From the NCBI RefSeq assembly GCF_008698145.1, contig NZ_RZNZ01000010.1:1-64000 (forward strand): 64,000 nt of DNA, read 5' to 3'. The notes beneath the pieces are model-generated. The model was not told the origin of the DNA and did no database searches. It worked only from the letters and a program-made list of their open reading frames with translations. Positions 19,041 through 26,627 of the stretch are shown piece after piece (position 1 is the first letter of the stretch; each line of letters opens with the position of its first letter). This DNA is from Bifidobacterium vespertilionis (lineage in GTDB: Bacteria; Actinomycetota; Actinomycetes; Actinomycetales; Bifidobacteriaceae). The position numbers were made by a program, and so were the translations under genes.

Positions 19041-19270
19041 ACGTTCTGTAACACAGTTACAAAAGATGCCGATTGGCCGCCGCTGGAGGTACGTTCTGTA
19101 ACTTTTTTACGGAACGTACCTTCTGGGGCCCCTTACCGGTCCGTTTTGTAACGGATTTACAGAACGGACCATATGGGAGGGTCTTCCATGCATGTTCTGT
19201 AACAGGTTTACAAAAGGTGCCGATTAGCCGCCGCAGGATGCATGTTTTGTAATGTTGTTACAGTTCGGAC
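19039..19270. repeat. array of five TTCTGTAAC hairpins with 50-bp period
   Basis: Units anchored on CGTTYTGTAAC (ATGTTYTGTAA in the last two) start at 19041, 19091, 19141, 19192 and 19242, spaced 50, 50, 51 and 50 bp. Each is a short palindrome: GTACGTTCTGTAAC paired with GGAACGTACC in unit 2, GTCCGTTTTGTAAC paired with TTACAGAACGGAC in unit 3. Spacers after units 1 and 4 are near-identical (TGCCGATTGGCCGCCGC and TGCCGATTAGCCGCCGC). It lies between urtA (start) and nrdG (end), both on the minus strand. Confidence 0.85.
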
Positions 19271-19331
19271 GGCACATTCGGACGATAGGGGCGGACGATA
19301 GGGGCAGAACGGCAACCTGCCGGGCGACCGA

Positions 19332-20030
19332 TCAGGACGCCTGCCGCGACTCCCCGGCCACACGGTCCTTCAGGTAGATCTCCGGCACGTCGCGCTCCTG
19401 ATCGTGCAGCTTGGACCAGACCACCGGCCGGCCGGCGGCCAGCGACGCGGGCACGTCGAGGATGCGCTGATTGTTCGATCCGCGGAACTGCAGCAGCGAA
19501 TCGTGGCGGTCCTTCAGATACCGCCCGTCCACCAGAATGTCGATGAGCCCCAGCAACTCGCGCTTGTCCGGGGTCTCCCCCGCGCGCATGAGCTCCTCCC
19601 ACGTATATCCGGTCCAGCACCAGATGTCCTTGGAATCGCCGAATTCGGCCCGGATGCGCCGGGCGAGCGGGATCAGCACCGGGGTGTTGAGCAGCGGCTC
19701 GCCGCCCAGGAACGTAATGCCCTGCACCCACGGCTGGGCGAGATCCGCGATGATCCTCGTCTCCAGTTCGGGGGTGTATTCATGCCCGGCGCGGAAGTCC
19801 CAGATGGAGGCGTTGAAGCAGCCGTCGCAATGGAACGGGCAGCCGGAGACGTACAGCGAGCATCGGATGCCCTCGCCGTCGGTGACGACGAACGGCTTGT
19901 AGTCGGCGATCATATGCTTGGACAGCACGCGGCCATCCCACTGGCCGGCCTTCGGATCGTTCGCGAGCCCGCCCGATGGCACGCCCGGCCCGCGGTCCGT
20001 CTCATCGGCCGCAAAATCCCGTCCGGCCAT
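19332..20030 (-). CDS. nrdG: anaerobic ribonucleotide reductase activating protein NrdG
   Basis: This radical-SAM activase makes the glycyl radical on NrdD. The motif VSGCPFHCDGCFN carries the CxxxCxxC for the 4Fe-4S cluster, followed by GITFLGGEPLLN for SAM binding and IWCWTGYTWEEL, all typical of NrdG. At 232 residues it is longer than many NrdG proteins because of about 40 extra N-terminal residues before MIADYKPFVV. GGAGGGAGGA precedes the chosen ATG. It follows nrdD by about 200 bp. Confidence 0.95.
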   Translation of the reverse strand: MAGRDFAADETDRGPGVPSGGLANDPKAGQWDGRVLSKHMIADYKPFVVTDGEGIRCSLYVSGCPFHCDGCFNASIWDFRAGHEYTPELETRIIADLAQPWVQGITFLGGEPLLNTPVLIPLARRIRAEFGDSKDIWCWTGYTWEELMRAGETPDKRELLGLIDILVDGRYLKDRHDSLLQFRGSNNQRILDVPASLAAGRPVVWSKLHDQERDVPEIYLKDRVAGESRQAS

Positions 20031-20129
20031 GATCGTCCTCCCTCCTGTACTGCCCCTGTACTGTCCGTTCCAATTCGCGCTCCAATCCGCGCTCCGGCGA
20101 ACCGTGCCGCCCGAAAGGATCGGAACGCA

Positions 20130-20204
20130 GATCGGGACACATGTTCCGCGACGCGCTCAGCCCTGTTTGGCCAAGTCCGCCGTCACGGAGCATATGTCCC
20201 GATC
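20130..20204. repeat. 75-bp palindrome between nrdD and nrdG
   Basis: The left arm GATCGGGACACATGTTCCG (20130-20148) and right arm CGGAGCATATGTCCCGATC (20186-20204) pair with two mismatches around a 37-bp loop. Its size and shape match the other intergenic palindromes in the window, but its arm sequence is unique here. It could also act as a processing or attenuation structure between the two genes. Confidence 0.75.
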
Positions 20205-20226
20205 GTGTGGAGCGCCTATTGGTGCG

Positions 20227-22626
20227 TCACTTCGTGTCTTCGAACCACTCGCGTGTCTCGCCGTTGGCCAGCGTCACGCGGCCGGTCTCGCCGGACATGT
20301 GCTTGACGCGGTGGGCGATCTCCTCGTGGCGGCCGTGGACCATCGGGCGCTGCACCGGGTTGCCCAGATAGCCGCAGGTGCGCTTGGTCACGTTGCACTT
20401 GTCCGGATCGGAGTTGCCGCACTCGGGGCACTTGAAGCCCTCCTCGGTGGGCTCGAAGTCGCCCTGGAAACCGCACACGAAGCAGTGGTCGATGGGCGTG
20501 TTCGTGCCGAGGTAGCCGATGCCGATGTGGTACGCGTAGTCCCACACGGCCTCGAGGGCCTTCGGGTTGTCCTGCAGGCAGGGGTACTCGCAGTAGTTGA
20601 TGAAGCCGCCGGAGGCGTAGTACGGGAAGTCCTTCTCGTAGTTCAGCTTCTCCATGGGGGTGGGCTGCAGCCACACCGGGTAGTGGAAGGAGTTGGTGTA
20701 GAAGTCGTGGTCGGTCACGCCTTCGATCACACCGAACTTCTCGCGGTCCATGCGGTTGAAGCGGTCCGTGAGGGACTCGGCCGGCGTGGAGTACACGGAG
20801 TAGTGGTAGCCCTCCGCCTTGCTCCACTGCTTGCACAGCTCGCTCATGCGCTTGACGATCGACAGCGCGAACTCCTTGCCCTCCGGATCCCAGCCGTGGT
20901 CGCGAATCCAGTTCTTGCCGTAGAAGACGGCCGTCGCCTCCGCCAGGCCGATGTAGCCCAGGGACACGGTGGCGCGCTCGTTGCGGAACAGCTTGTCGAC
21001 GCTGTCGTTCGCGCCGAGACGTCCGAAGGCGCCATAGCGGAACAGGGTGGGCGCGTTGACCGGCGTGGCCTGCTTGCAGCGCATGATGCGGAACTGCAGG
21101 GCCTGGTGGGCCACCTCCATGCGCTCGTTGAACAGCTTCCAGAAGCGGTCCTTGTCCCCGTGGGACTCGATCGCGATGCGCGGCACGTTCACGGAGACGA
21201 CGCCCAGGTTCATGCGGCCGTCCTCCTCGTCCTTGCCGGTCTCGGGGTTGATCCAGCCCTGCAGGAAGGAGCGGCAGCCCATGGGGGCCTTGAAGGAGCC
21301 GGTGATCTTCACGATGTTCTCGTAGAACACCACGTCCGGGTACATGCGCTTGGTGGCGCACTCCAGGGCCAGCTGCTTGAGGTCGTAGTTCGGATCGCCC
21401 GGATCGGCGTTCACGCCGTGCTTCAAGGTGAAGACGAGCTTCGGGAAGATGGCGGTGTGGTGCTCCTTGCCCAGACCGCGGATGCGGTTGAGCAGGATCG
21501 CGCGCTGGATCTCGCGGGCGAACCAATCGGTGCCCAGGCCGAAGCCCACGGTCACGAACGGGGTCTGGCCATTGGAGACGCGGTTGGAGTTGATCTGGTA
21601 CTCCATGGTCTGCATGGCGTCGTAGATCGACTTGCGCGTGCGGATCTTGGCGAGGATCTCACGCTCCTGCTCCAGCTCGTCCACATCCGTATGGAACGGG
21701 GTGTCCATGGGCAGCGGCTCGCGGGAGCCGAAGTGCAGCTTGGAAGGCTCGTTCTTCTTGGCGTTCTCCACCTGGCGGCGGGCGAACTCCACCGGCATGC
21801 CGTCGGGGATGGTCTCGCGGGCCTCCTCGAGGAACTTCTCGTAGTCCTTCCTCGCGTAGGTGGCCAGATGCTCGTCCGCGCGGTTGGCGGTCTGGCCGCC
21901 GTACTGGCTGGAGGCCACGTCCTTCATGATCTGGGTGATCTGCGTGGCGGCGATGGCGATGGACTTCGGGGAGGCCATGGGCGCGTTGCCCAGCGTGAAG
22001 CCGTTGGCCAGCATGTCCCAGAAGTTGGGCAGCGAGCAGTTGGACTGCGCGGTGAACGGGGAGTAGTCCGCGTCGTGGAAGTGGATGTCGCCCTTCATGT
22101 GCGCGTTGGAGACGGCAGGGGGCAGCATGTTGAACGCGGCGGCCTTGGACACGGCGCCGGCCAGCAGATCGCGCTGGGTGGCGTAGACGTTGGCGTCCTT
22201 GTTGGCGTTCTCGTGGATGAGGGTGGGGTCCTGGTTGATGAACCGGGCCACGGCCTCGTTGACGTCGGTCGCCTTGGCGCGCTGGATGTCCTTGTCCAGA
22301 CGGTAGTTGGTGTAGGCGCGGGCCACGTCGTACAGGTGGGCGTCGATGAGGGCATGCTCGACGAGGTTCTGGATGTCCTCGATCTTTGCCGGGCCGGCGT
22401 AGCGCTCCTTGATCTCGCCTTCCACCTGGTTGGCGAAGCCGCGGATCATGGCCTCCTCCTCCGGGCCGACGCGCTTGTCGAGATCGCCGAAGGCCGCCTT
22501 GACGGCGTTGATGATGTTGACCGGGTCGAAGTCGACCACGCGGCCATCACGCTTCTCGACGAGCACCGTGGCGGCGTTGGACGTGCCGGCCGTGGGCTGC
22601 GTGCGCTCAAGCATGTTGGTCTCCAT
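20227..22626 (-). CDS. nrdD: anaerobic ribonucleoside-triphosphate reductase NrdD
   Basis: This class III reductase makes dNTPs without oxygen. The 799-residue protein has an N-terminal ATP-cone (VEKRDGRVVDFDPVNIINAV onward, about residues 17-105) for allosteric control, the catalytic barrel, a four-Cys zinc site near the C-terminus (CFVCG ... CPECG) and the glycyl-radical motif RTCGYLGNP. GAGAGGAGC precedes the ATG. It is the first gene of nrdD-nrdG, with two NrdR-like boxes upstream. Confidence 0.97.
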   Translation of the reverse strand: METNMLERTQPTAGTSNAATVLVEKRDGRVVDFDPVNIINAVKAAFGDLDKRVGPEEEAMIRGFANQVEGEIKERYAGPAKIEDIQNLVEHALIDAHLYDVARAYTNYRLDKDIQRAKATDVNEAVARFINQDPTLIHENANKDANVYATQRDLLAGAVSKAAAFNMLPPAVSNAHMKGDIHFHDADYSPFTAQSNCSLPNFWDMLANGFTLGNAPMASPKSIAIAATQITQIMKDVASSQYGGQTANRADEHLATYARKDYEKFLEEARETIPDGMPVEFARRQVENAKKNEPSKLHFGSREPLPMDTPFHTDVDELEQEREILAKIRTRKSIYDAMQTMEYQINSNRVSNGQTPFVTVGFGLGTDWFAREIQRAILLNRIRGLGKEHHTAIFPKLVFTLKHGVNADPGDPNYDLKQLALECATKRMYPDVVFYENIVKITGSFKAPMGCRSFLQGWINPETGKDEEDGRMNLGVVSVNVPRIAIESHGDKDRFWKLFNERMEVAHQALQFRIMRCKQATPVNAPTLFRYGAFGRLGANDSVDKLFRNERATVSLGYIGLAEATAVFYGKNWIRDHGWDPEGKEFALSIVKRMSELCKQWSKAEGYHYSVYSTPAESLTDRFNRMDREKFGVIEGVTDHDFYTNSFHYPVWLQPTPMEKLNYEKDFPYYASGGFINYCEYPCLQDNPKALEAVWDYAYHIGIGYLGTNTPIDHCFVCGFQGDFEPTEEGFKCPECGNSDPDKCNVTKRTCGYLGNPVQRPMVHGRHEEIAHRVKHMSGETGRVTLANGETREWFEDTK

Positions 22627-22717
22627 GACGCTCCTCTCATAAAATCGCGCCCCTCGTGGAGGCGCGCAAATTACATCTGTGTCGTTTTGTTCTACGAACG
22701 ACGATACGCCATCCTAA

Positions 22718-22764
22718 CCCCATATTTAGTGACCCGCCACACACTCGAACACTAGGATTAGTGA
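22718..22764. promoter_or_regulatory. two NrdR-type operator boxes upstream of nrdD
   Basis: Two 16-mers, CCCCATATTTAGTGAC (22718-22733) and ACACTAGGATTAGTGA (22749-22764), resemble the NrdR consensus ACACWATATATWGTGT. Their starts are 31 bp apart, the three-helical-turn spacing typical of tandem NrdR boxes. They lie about 90-140 bp upstream of the nrdD start. Confidence 0.7.
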
Positions 22765-22963
22765 TTTCGGCGTCATTCCGCCAATAAGAGGCGGCGATCG
22801 GGCCCTGCTCCGGCGTGTTGCGCGCGGATCCGTCCGGCGCCCGCCGCGGGCCCCTCGCGACCGCCCGCGGACCCGATCCGCAAGCCCATTCCGCAAGCCC
22901 GTTCCGCGGCCCGTTCGCGGGCGGGAAACGGGCCGGGGTTTGTCTGGCCGATGACCCAAAGTA

Positions 22964-24235
22964 ATGACCATGATCGACATGCCGAACCCCGCCCCCCAGC
23001 CAGCCCAGGAACTGCCGCGCCTGGCGCGCGACACGACGGTCGACCGGCCGTGGCCGGTGGCCGTGCTTTCGCAGAAGTTCCACGACGCCGTGGACCGCTG
23101 GCCCACCGTGTGGGTGACCGGCCAGATCACGCAGATCAACGCCCGTCGCGCCGGCTCCGTATATCTGACCCTGCGCGACGACTTCGAGGATGTGGCCATG
23201 GAGGTCAACGGCTTCGGCCAGTTCGCCGCCGCGGCCTCCGTGTTCGTGCAGGGCGATCGCGTGACCATCCATGGCCGGCCCAACCTGTGGATGAAGCGCA
23301 CCTCCCTGAGTCTGAGGGGCGATGCAATCGTGCGCGTGGGCGCCGGCGGCAGCCTCAAGGCCCAGATCGACCAGCTCAGAAAGACGCTCAAGGGCGAGGG
23401 CCTGTTCGATGCGGAGAACAAGGTGCCGTTGCCCGAGTTCCCGCATTGCATCGGCCTGATCTGCGCCCCGCAGGCGCGCGCGGAGGGCGATGTGATCACC
23501 AACGTGCGGCTGCGCTGGCCCGTGGTCGATTTCAAGGTGGTCCACGTGCACGTGCAGGGCGAGCAGTGCCCGGGCGATGTGATCGCCGCGCTGAGGCAGC
23601 TCGACGCCGATCCGGACGTGGACGTGATCATCGTGGCGCGCGGCGGCGGCAGCTTCGAGGACCTGATCGGCTTCTCCGACGAGGGCGTGGTCCGCACGGC
23701 CGCGGCCTGCACCACGCCGATCATCACCGCCGTGGGTCATGAGGACGATTGGACGCTGATCGACCTGGTGGCCGATCTGCGCGCCTCCACGCCCACCGAC
23801 GCCGCCAAGAAGGTGGTGCCGGACGTGCATGAGCAGATGCAGCTCATCGAGGGCGCGCGCCGGCAGATGACCCTGCGGCTGGAGGGGCGCATCGCCGGCG
23901 AGGTGAGGCTTGTGGAGGGATACGCGAACCGTCCGAGCCTCACGCAGCCGCTCACCATGCTCGAGCCCTACCAGCGGTTCGTGGACGATGCCCGCCAGCG
24001 CATGGACATCGGGCTGCGCCGCATGGTGGACTACGAGACCATGAACGTGGAGAAGCTGCGCGCCTCGCTGACCGCCCTGAGCCCCCAGTCCACGCTCGAT
24101 CGCGGCTACGCCGTGGTGCAGGACGCCGATGGCCATGTGCTCACCGACGCAGCCAACACGCGCGCCGGCGGCGACATCACCGTCACCCTCAAGCATGGCC
24201 GGCTCACCGCCAGCGTGACCGGCACCGAAGAATAA
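22964..24235 (+). CDS. xseA: exodeoxyribonuclease VII large subunit XseA
   Basis: This is the catalytic subunit of the single-strand exonuclease acting in repair. The 423-residue protein has an N-terminal OB-fold (VWVTGQITQINARRAGSVYL), then the exonuclease core with IVARGGGSFEDLIGFSDEGVVR and ITAVGHEDDWTLIDLVADLRASTPT, and a C-terminal LSPQSTLDRGYAVV. The signatures are intact. No strong ribosome-binding site is visible before the ATG at 22964; MIDMPNP two codons later is an alternative. It is followed by xseB. Confidence 0.96.
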   Translation: MTMIDMPNPAPQPAQELPRLARDTTVDRPWPVAVLSQKFHDAVDRWPTVWVTGQITQINARRAGSVYLTLRDDFEDVAMEVNGFGQFAAAASVFVQGDRVTIHGRPNLWMKRTSLSLRGDAIVRVGAGGSLKAQIDQLRKTLKGEGLFDAENKVPLPEFPHCIGLICAPQARAEGDVITNVRLRWPVVDFKVVHVHVQGEQCPGDVIAALRQLDADPDVDVIIVARGGGSFEDLIGFSDEGVVRTAAACTTPIITAVGHEDDWTLIDLVADLRASTPTDAAKKVVPDVHEQMQLIEGARRQMTLRLEGRIAGEVRLVEGYANRPSLTQPLTMLEPYQRFVDDARQRMDIGLRRMVDYETMNVEKLRASLTALSPQSTLDRGYAVVQDADGHVLTDAANTRAGGDITVTLKHGRLTASVTGTEE

Positions 24236-24277
24236 GCCCGAACACACGAGAACTCGACCACACAAGGAGATATGGAC

Positions 24278-24601
24278 ATGGCAGAGGAAACCACGAATGC
24301 AACCGCTTCGATGACCGCGGCGGCACAGCCGACACCCGCGTCGAGCCTGACGGACAAGGAGCGCGAGGCGATCGCAAGGATGCCGTACGAGCAGGCCCGC
24401 GACGAGCTGATCAAGGCCGTGCAGGCGCTGGAGACCGGCGGACTTGATCTGGACCAGTCCATGCGCCAGTGGGAGCTCGGCGAGGCGCTGGCCAAGCGCG
24501 CGCAGGGACTGCTGGACGAGGTGCGCGCCAAGCTCGACGCCGCCCAGGCCGAGCAGCGCGCCAACGAGGCGACCGCGGGTACGCAAGATAACTTGTCCTG
24601 A
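24278..24601 (+). CDS. xseB: exodeoxyribonuclease VII small subunit XseB
   Basis: This 107-residue small subunit binds the coiled-coil arm of XseA. The family signature is MPYEQARDELIKAVQALETGGLDLDQSMRQWELGE, residues about 30-65. It has Ala/Thr-rich ends and a C-terminal coiled coil. AAGGAG lies 8 bp before the chosen ATG at 24278; an ATG two codons earlier (24272) is too close to it. It lies 42 bp after xseA. Confidence 0.93.
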   Translation: MAEETTNATASMTAAAQPTPASSLTDKEREAIARMPYEQARDELIKAVQALETGGLDLDQSMRQWELGEALAKRAQGLLDEVRAKLDAAQAEQRANEATAGTQDNLS

Positions 24602-24627
24602 GCAAGCGCCGCAGAGTCTCCCCGCTG

Positions 24628-24858
24628 TCATCCTGAGCGAAGCGGAGCGTAGCCCCTTCGTCATCCTGAGCGGAGCCCGGAGGGCGGAGTCGAAGGATCC
24701 TTAACCTCCTGCACTATGACTTTGTGCGAAATGACGAAGGATCCTTCGACTCCGCCCTCCGGGCTCCGCTCAGGATGACGGGAGAACGGCTTTTCCGGAC
24801 CGCCGCCTACGGACAGCCCACCGGGCTGTCCGTTTAACGGCTCGGTGCTCAGGATGAC
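24628..24858. repeat. composite TCATCCTGAGCG/GAAGGATCC repeat, facing pair
   Basis: One half (TCATCCTGAGCGAAGCGGAG ... GTCGAAGGATCCTTAACC) faces a second half (AAGGATCCTTCGACTCCG ... CTCAGGATGACG) across a spacer CTGCACTATGACTTTGTGCG that recurs almost unchanged at 31285-31310 and 32725-32750. It ends with the GGACAGCC-CACC-GGGCTGTCC hairpin and a final CTCAGGATGACG. It sits between the convergent ends of xseB and the next gene. Confidence 0.85.
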
Positions 24859-24861
24859 GAA

Positions 24862-24892
24862 TAAAAAATGAGCTCTCCTTCGCGGGGAGCCC
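24862..24892 (-). terminator. rho-independent terminator of the small gene
   Basis: On the minus strand GGGCTCCCC-GCGAA-GGAGAGCTC is followed by ATTTTTTA. It lies 20 bp beyond the stop of the 66-residue protein. Confidence 0.75.
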
Positions 24893-24914
24893 ATTTCATT
24901 GCAATCCGAACGGA

Positions 24915-25115
24915 TCAGGCGAAGTACTCGTCGACCAGCTTCTCAAGGGTGTCGCCATCCAGCGCGGCGGTGTCGGACTTGGTCTGCAGAATGTGACCGA
25001 ACAGCTTGTCGGCCTGCTCGAACGTCAGCTTCTTGCCATGCTTCTCGGCGATGGCCAGCACATCCTGAACCACCTGCGCATCGCTCAGCTCGGAGATCAA
25101 TTCCTTCTCAGCCAT
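24915..25115 (-). CDS. small acidic protein resembling RiPP-leader (Nif11-like) peptides
   Basis: This 66-residue protein starts MAEKELISELSDAQVVQDVL and continues with AEKHGKKLTFEQADKLFGHI. The helix, then His/Asn-Gly, then LT.EQA pattern resembles Nif11-type leader peptides of ribosomally made natural products. It has no Gly-Gly cleavage site, no Cys-rich core and no modification enzyme nearby, so a precursor role is not supported. The function is unknown. I chose the inner ATG (25115), because the frame start at 25130 has no ribosome-binding site. It has its own terminator. Confidence 0.65.
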   Translation of the reverse strand: MAEKELISELSDAQVVQDVLAIAEKHGKKLTFEQADKLFGHILQTKSDTAALDGDTLEKLVDEYFA

Positions 25116-25247
25116 GAGAACTCCATTCACTCGCGGACCCTACATACCACTCGGGCCCTTTCACCAACCGTATTAATCCGCCTCATGCGCGCGCGGAACG
25201 CCTGTTCACCCACGGCAAACAATCGGGCAACAATCGGCAGCTTCCGC

Positions 25248-26318
25248 TCATGAGATGGCGATCGTTGCCAGCAACGCCGCATGATCGGAACCGGCCACCT
25301 GTCTGACCTCCATCCGGCCCGCCACAATGCCCTGATCGGTCACGATGTGATCGATCCCGGCGAAGCGCGGCAACGGCGACTTGTCGGCCGGCCAGGTGAA
25401 CGTGAACCCATGGCCCGACTGCCGCGCCGCGTCGGTGAACCGCGTGCCCAGGAACTCCCGGAAGGGCGCATGGTCATACGTGGCGTTGAAGTCACCCATG
25501 AACACGTAGCGAGCATCCGTCCGGCCCCGCATCATGCCCAGCTCGTCGATCGACTTCCTCCACAGCCTCCAGTAGCCGGGCACGGGCGCGGTGGTGTGCA
25601 CGGAGACGAACCGGATGGGCGTTTTGCCGTCGTTGAACCGCACGGTGGCGCCGGGCATGAACGACGCGCTCGAATGCACCTCGTCGTCCACCGGATCGCC
25701 GAGCGGCGTGGTGGACCACAGGCCGTTGCCGAAGACGCCATCGGACGACGACACCTTGGAGTACGGCAGGTACTGCTTGATGCCGGCCCGCTCGAGCCGG
25801 GCGACGAAATCGGCACTGGTCTCCTGCAGGGCCAGCACCTCCACGCGCTCGTCGCGCACGAGTTCGACGACCCGGGCCGCATCGGCGTTGCCCTTGTACA
25901 CGTTCATCGTCATCACGCGCGCGTAGGCGTCGATCGGATTCGGGCTGGCCGTGGACATGGCGTGCGCCGCGCCTTCCGGCAGTGTGGCCGACGGCGAAAA
26001 GAACGGATACTGCCACCACGCCTGCGCGGCCAGGCACAGCACCATGACCAGGGCCGTCGTCCATCGCTTGGACACCAGCGACAGCACAAGGGCGACCAAG
26101 GCGATCAGGGCGAACCACGGCGTGAACGACACGACGATCGGCAGATAGGGCACGGCCGCCACCTCGCCGGGCAGCTCGCGCGCGACCGTGCCCAGCAGGG
26201 CCACCAGGGACAGCACCGCGGCGAGCGCGCCCATCATCCGGCCCCAGACCTTTCCGGCACCATGCCCGCGTCCGTTTCCGCGCGCGATCGTCTTCCTCAC
26301 GCCCTTCGCAGCAGCCAT
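25248..26318 (-). CDS. membrane-anchored endonuclease/exonuclease/phosphatase family protein
   Basis: This 356-residue protein has three to four N-terminal membrane helices (for example MMGALAAVLSLVALLGTVA, WFALIALVALVLSLVS, TALVMVLCLAAQAWW) and a C-terminal EEP domain. Metal- and phosphate-binding signatures are MTMNVYKGNADAARV, VLALQETSADF, YVFMGDFNATYDH and GIDHIV. Such proteins cleave phosphodiesters in nucleic acids, lipids or other substrates; the substrate here cannot be told. AAAGG precedes the ATG. It appears monocistronic. Confidence 0.85.
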   Translation of the reverse strand: MAAAKGVRKTIARGNGRGHGAGKVWGRMMGALAAVLSLVALLGTVARELPGEVAAVPYLPIVVSFTPWFALIALVALVLSLVSKRWTTALVMVLCLAAQAWWQYPFFSPSATLPEGAAHAMSTASPNPIDAYARVMTMNVYKGNADAARVVELVRDERVEVLALQETSADFVARLERAGIKQYLPYSKVSSSDGVFGNGLWSTTPLGDPVDDEVHSSASFMPGATVRFNDGKTPIRFVSVHTTAPVPGYWRLWRKSIDELGMMRGRTDARYVFMGDFNATYDHAPFREFLGTRFTDAARQSGHGFTFTWPADKSPLPRFAGIDHIVTDQGIVAGRMEVRQVAGSDHAALLATIAIS

Positions 26319-26433
26319 GCCATAATCCTTTCCGCTTCATCCGGTGCCATCGACTGCCACACTACCGCCTTCAGCCCGATTCGCGCCACGCGAGCGCGAC
26401 CCGGCCGAAATCCATGTACAATGGAACACCGTT

Positions 26434-26506
26434 GCCCCGGTAGCTCAGGGGATAGAGCACCGCTCTCCTAAAGCGGGTGTCGTGCGTTCGAATCGCATCC
26501 GGGGCA
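26434..26506 (+). tRNA. tRNA-Arg (anticodon CCT)
   Basis: The cloverleaf is complete. The acceptor GCCCCGG pairs with CCGGGGC (discriminator A), the D arm is GCTC-AGGGGATA-GAGC, and the anticodon stem CCGCT/AGCGG encloses the loop CTCCTAA (anticodon CCT, codon AGG). The T arm GTGCG-TTCGAAT-CGCAT has a G-T closing pair. CCA is not encoded. Confidence 0.95.
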
Positions 26507-26558
26507 CGTTTCGCGCAATACCGCAGCGCGAATTGCAGCGCGGTAATGCATAAATCCA

Positions 26559-26596
26559 AAGGGGCGGATGATTCAATCGAGAATCATCCGCCCCTT
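26559..26596. terminator. bidirectional terminator between tRNA-Arg and oleate hydratase
   Basis: The perfect 16-bp stem AAGGGGCGGATGATTC / GAATCATCCGCCCCTT has a 6-base loop. It lies between the plus-strand tRNA gene and the minus-strand oleate hydratase stop, so it can serve both. Confidence 0.8.
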
Positions 26597-26627
26597 GCGT
26601 TTTGGCTCCGCCGGCGCGTCCGGCGCG

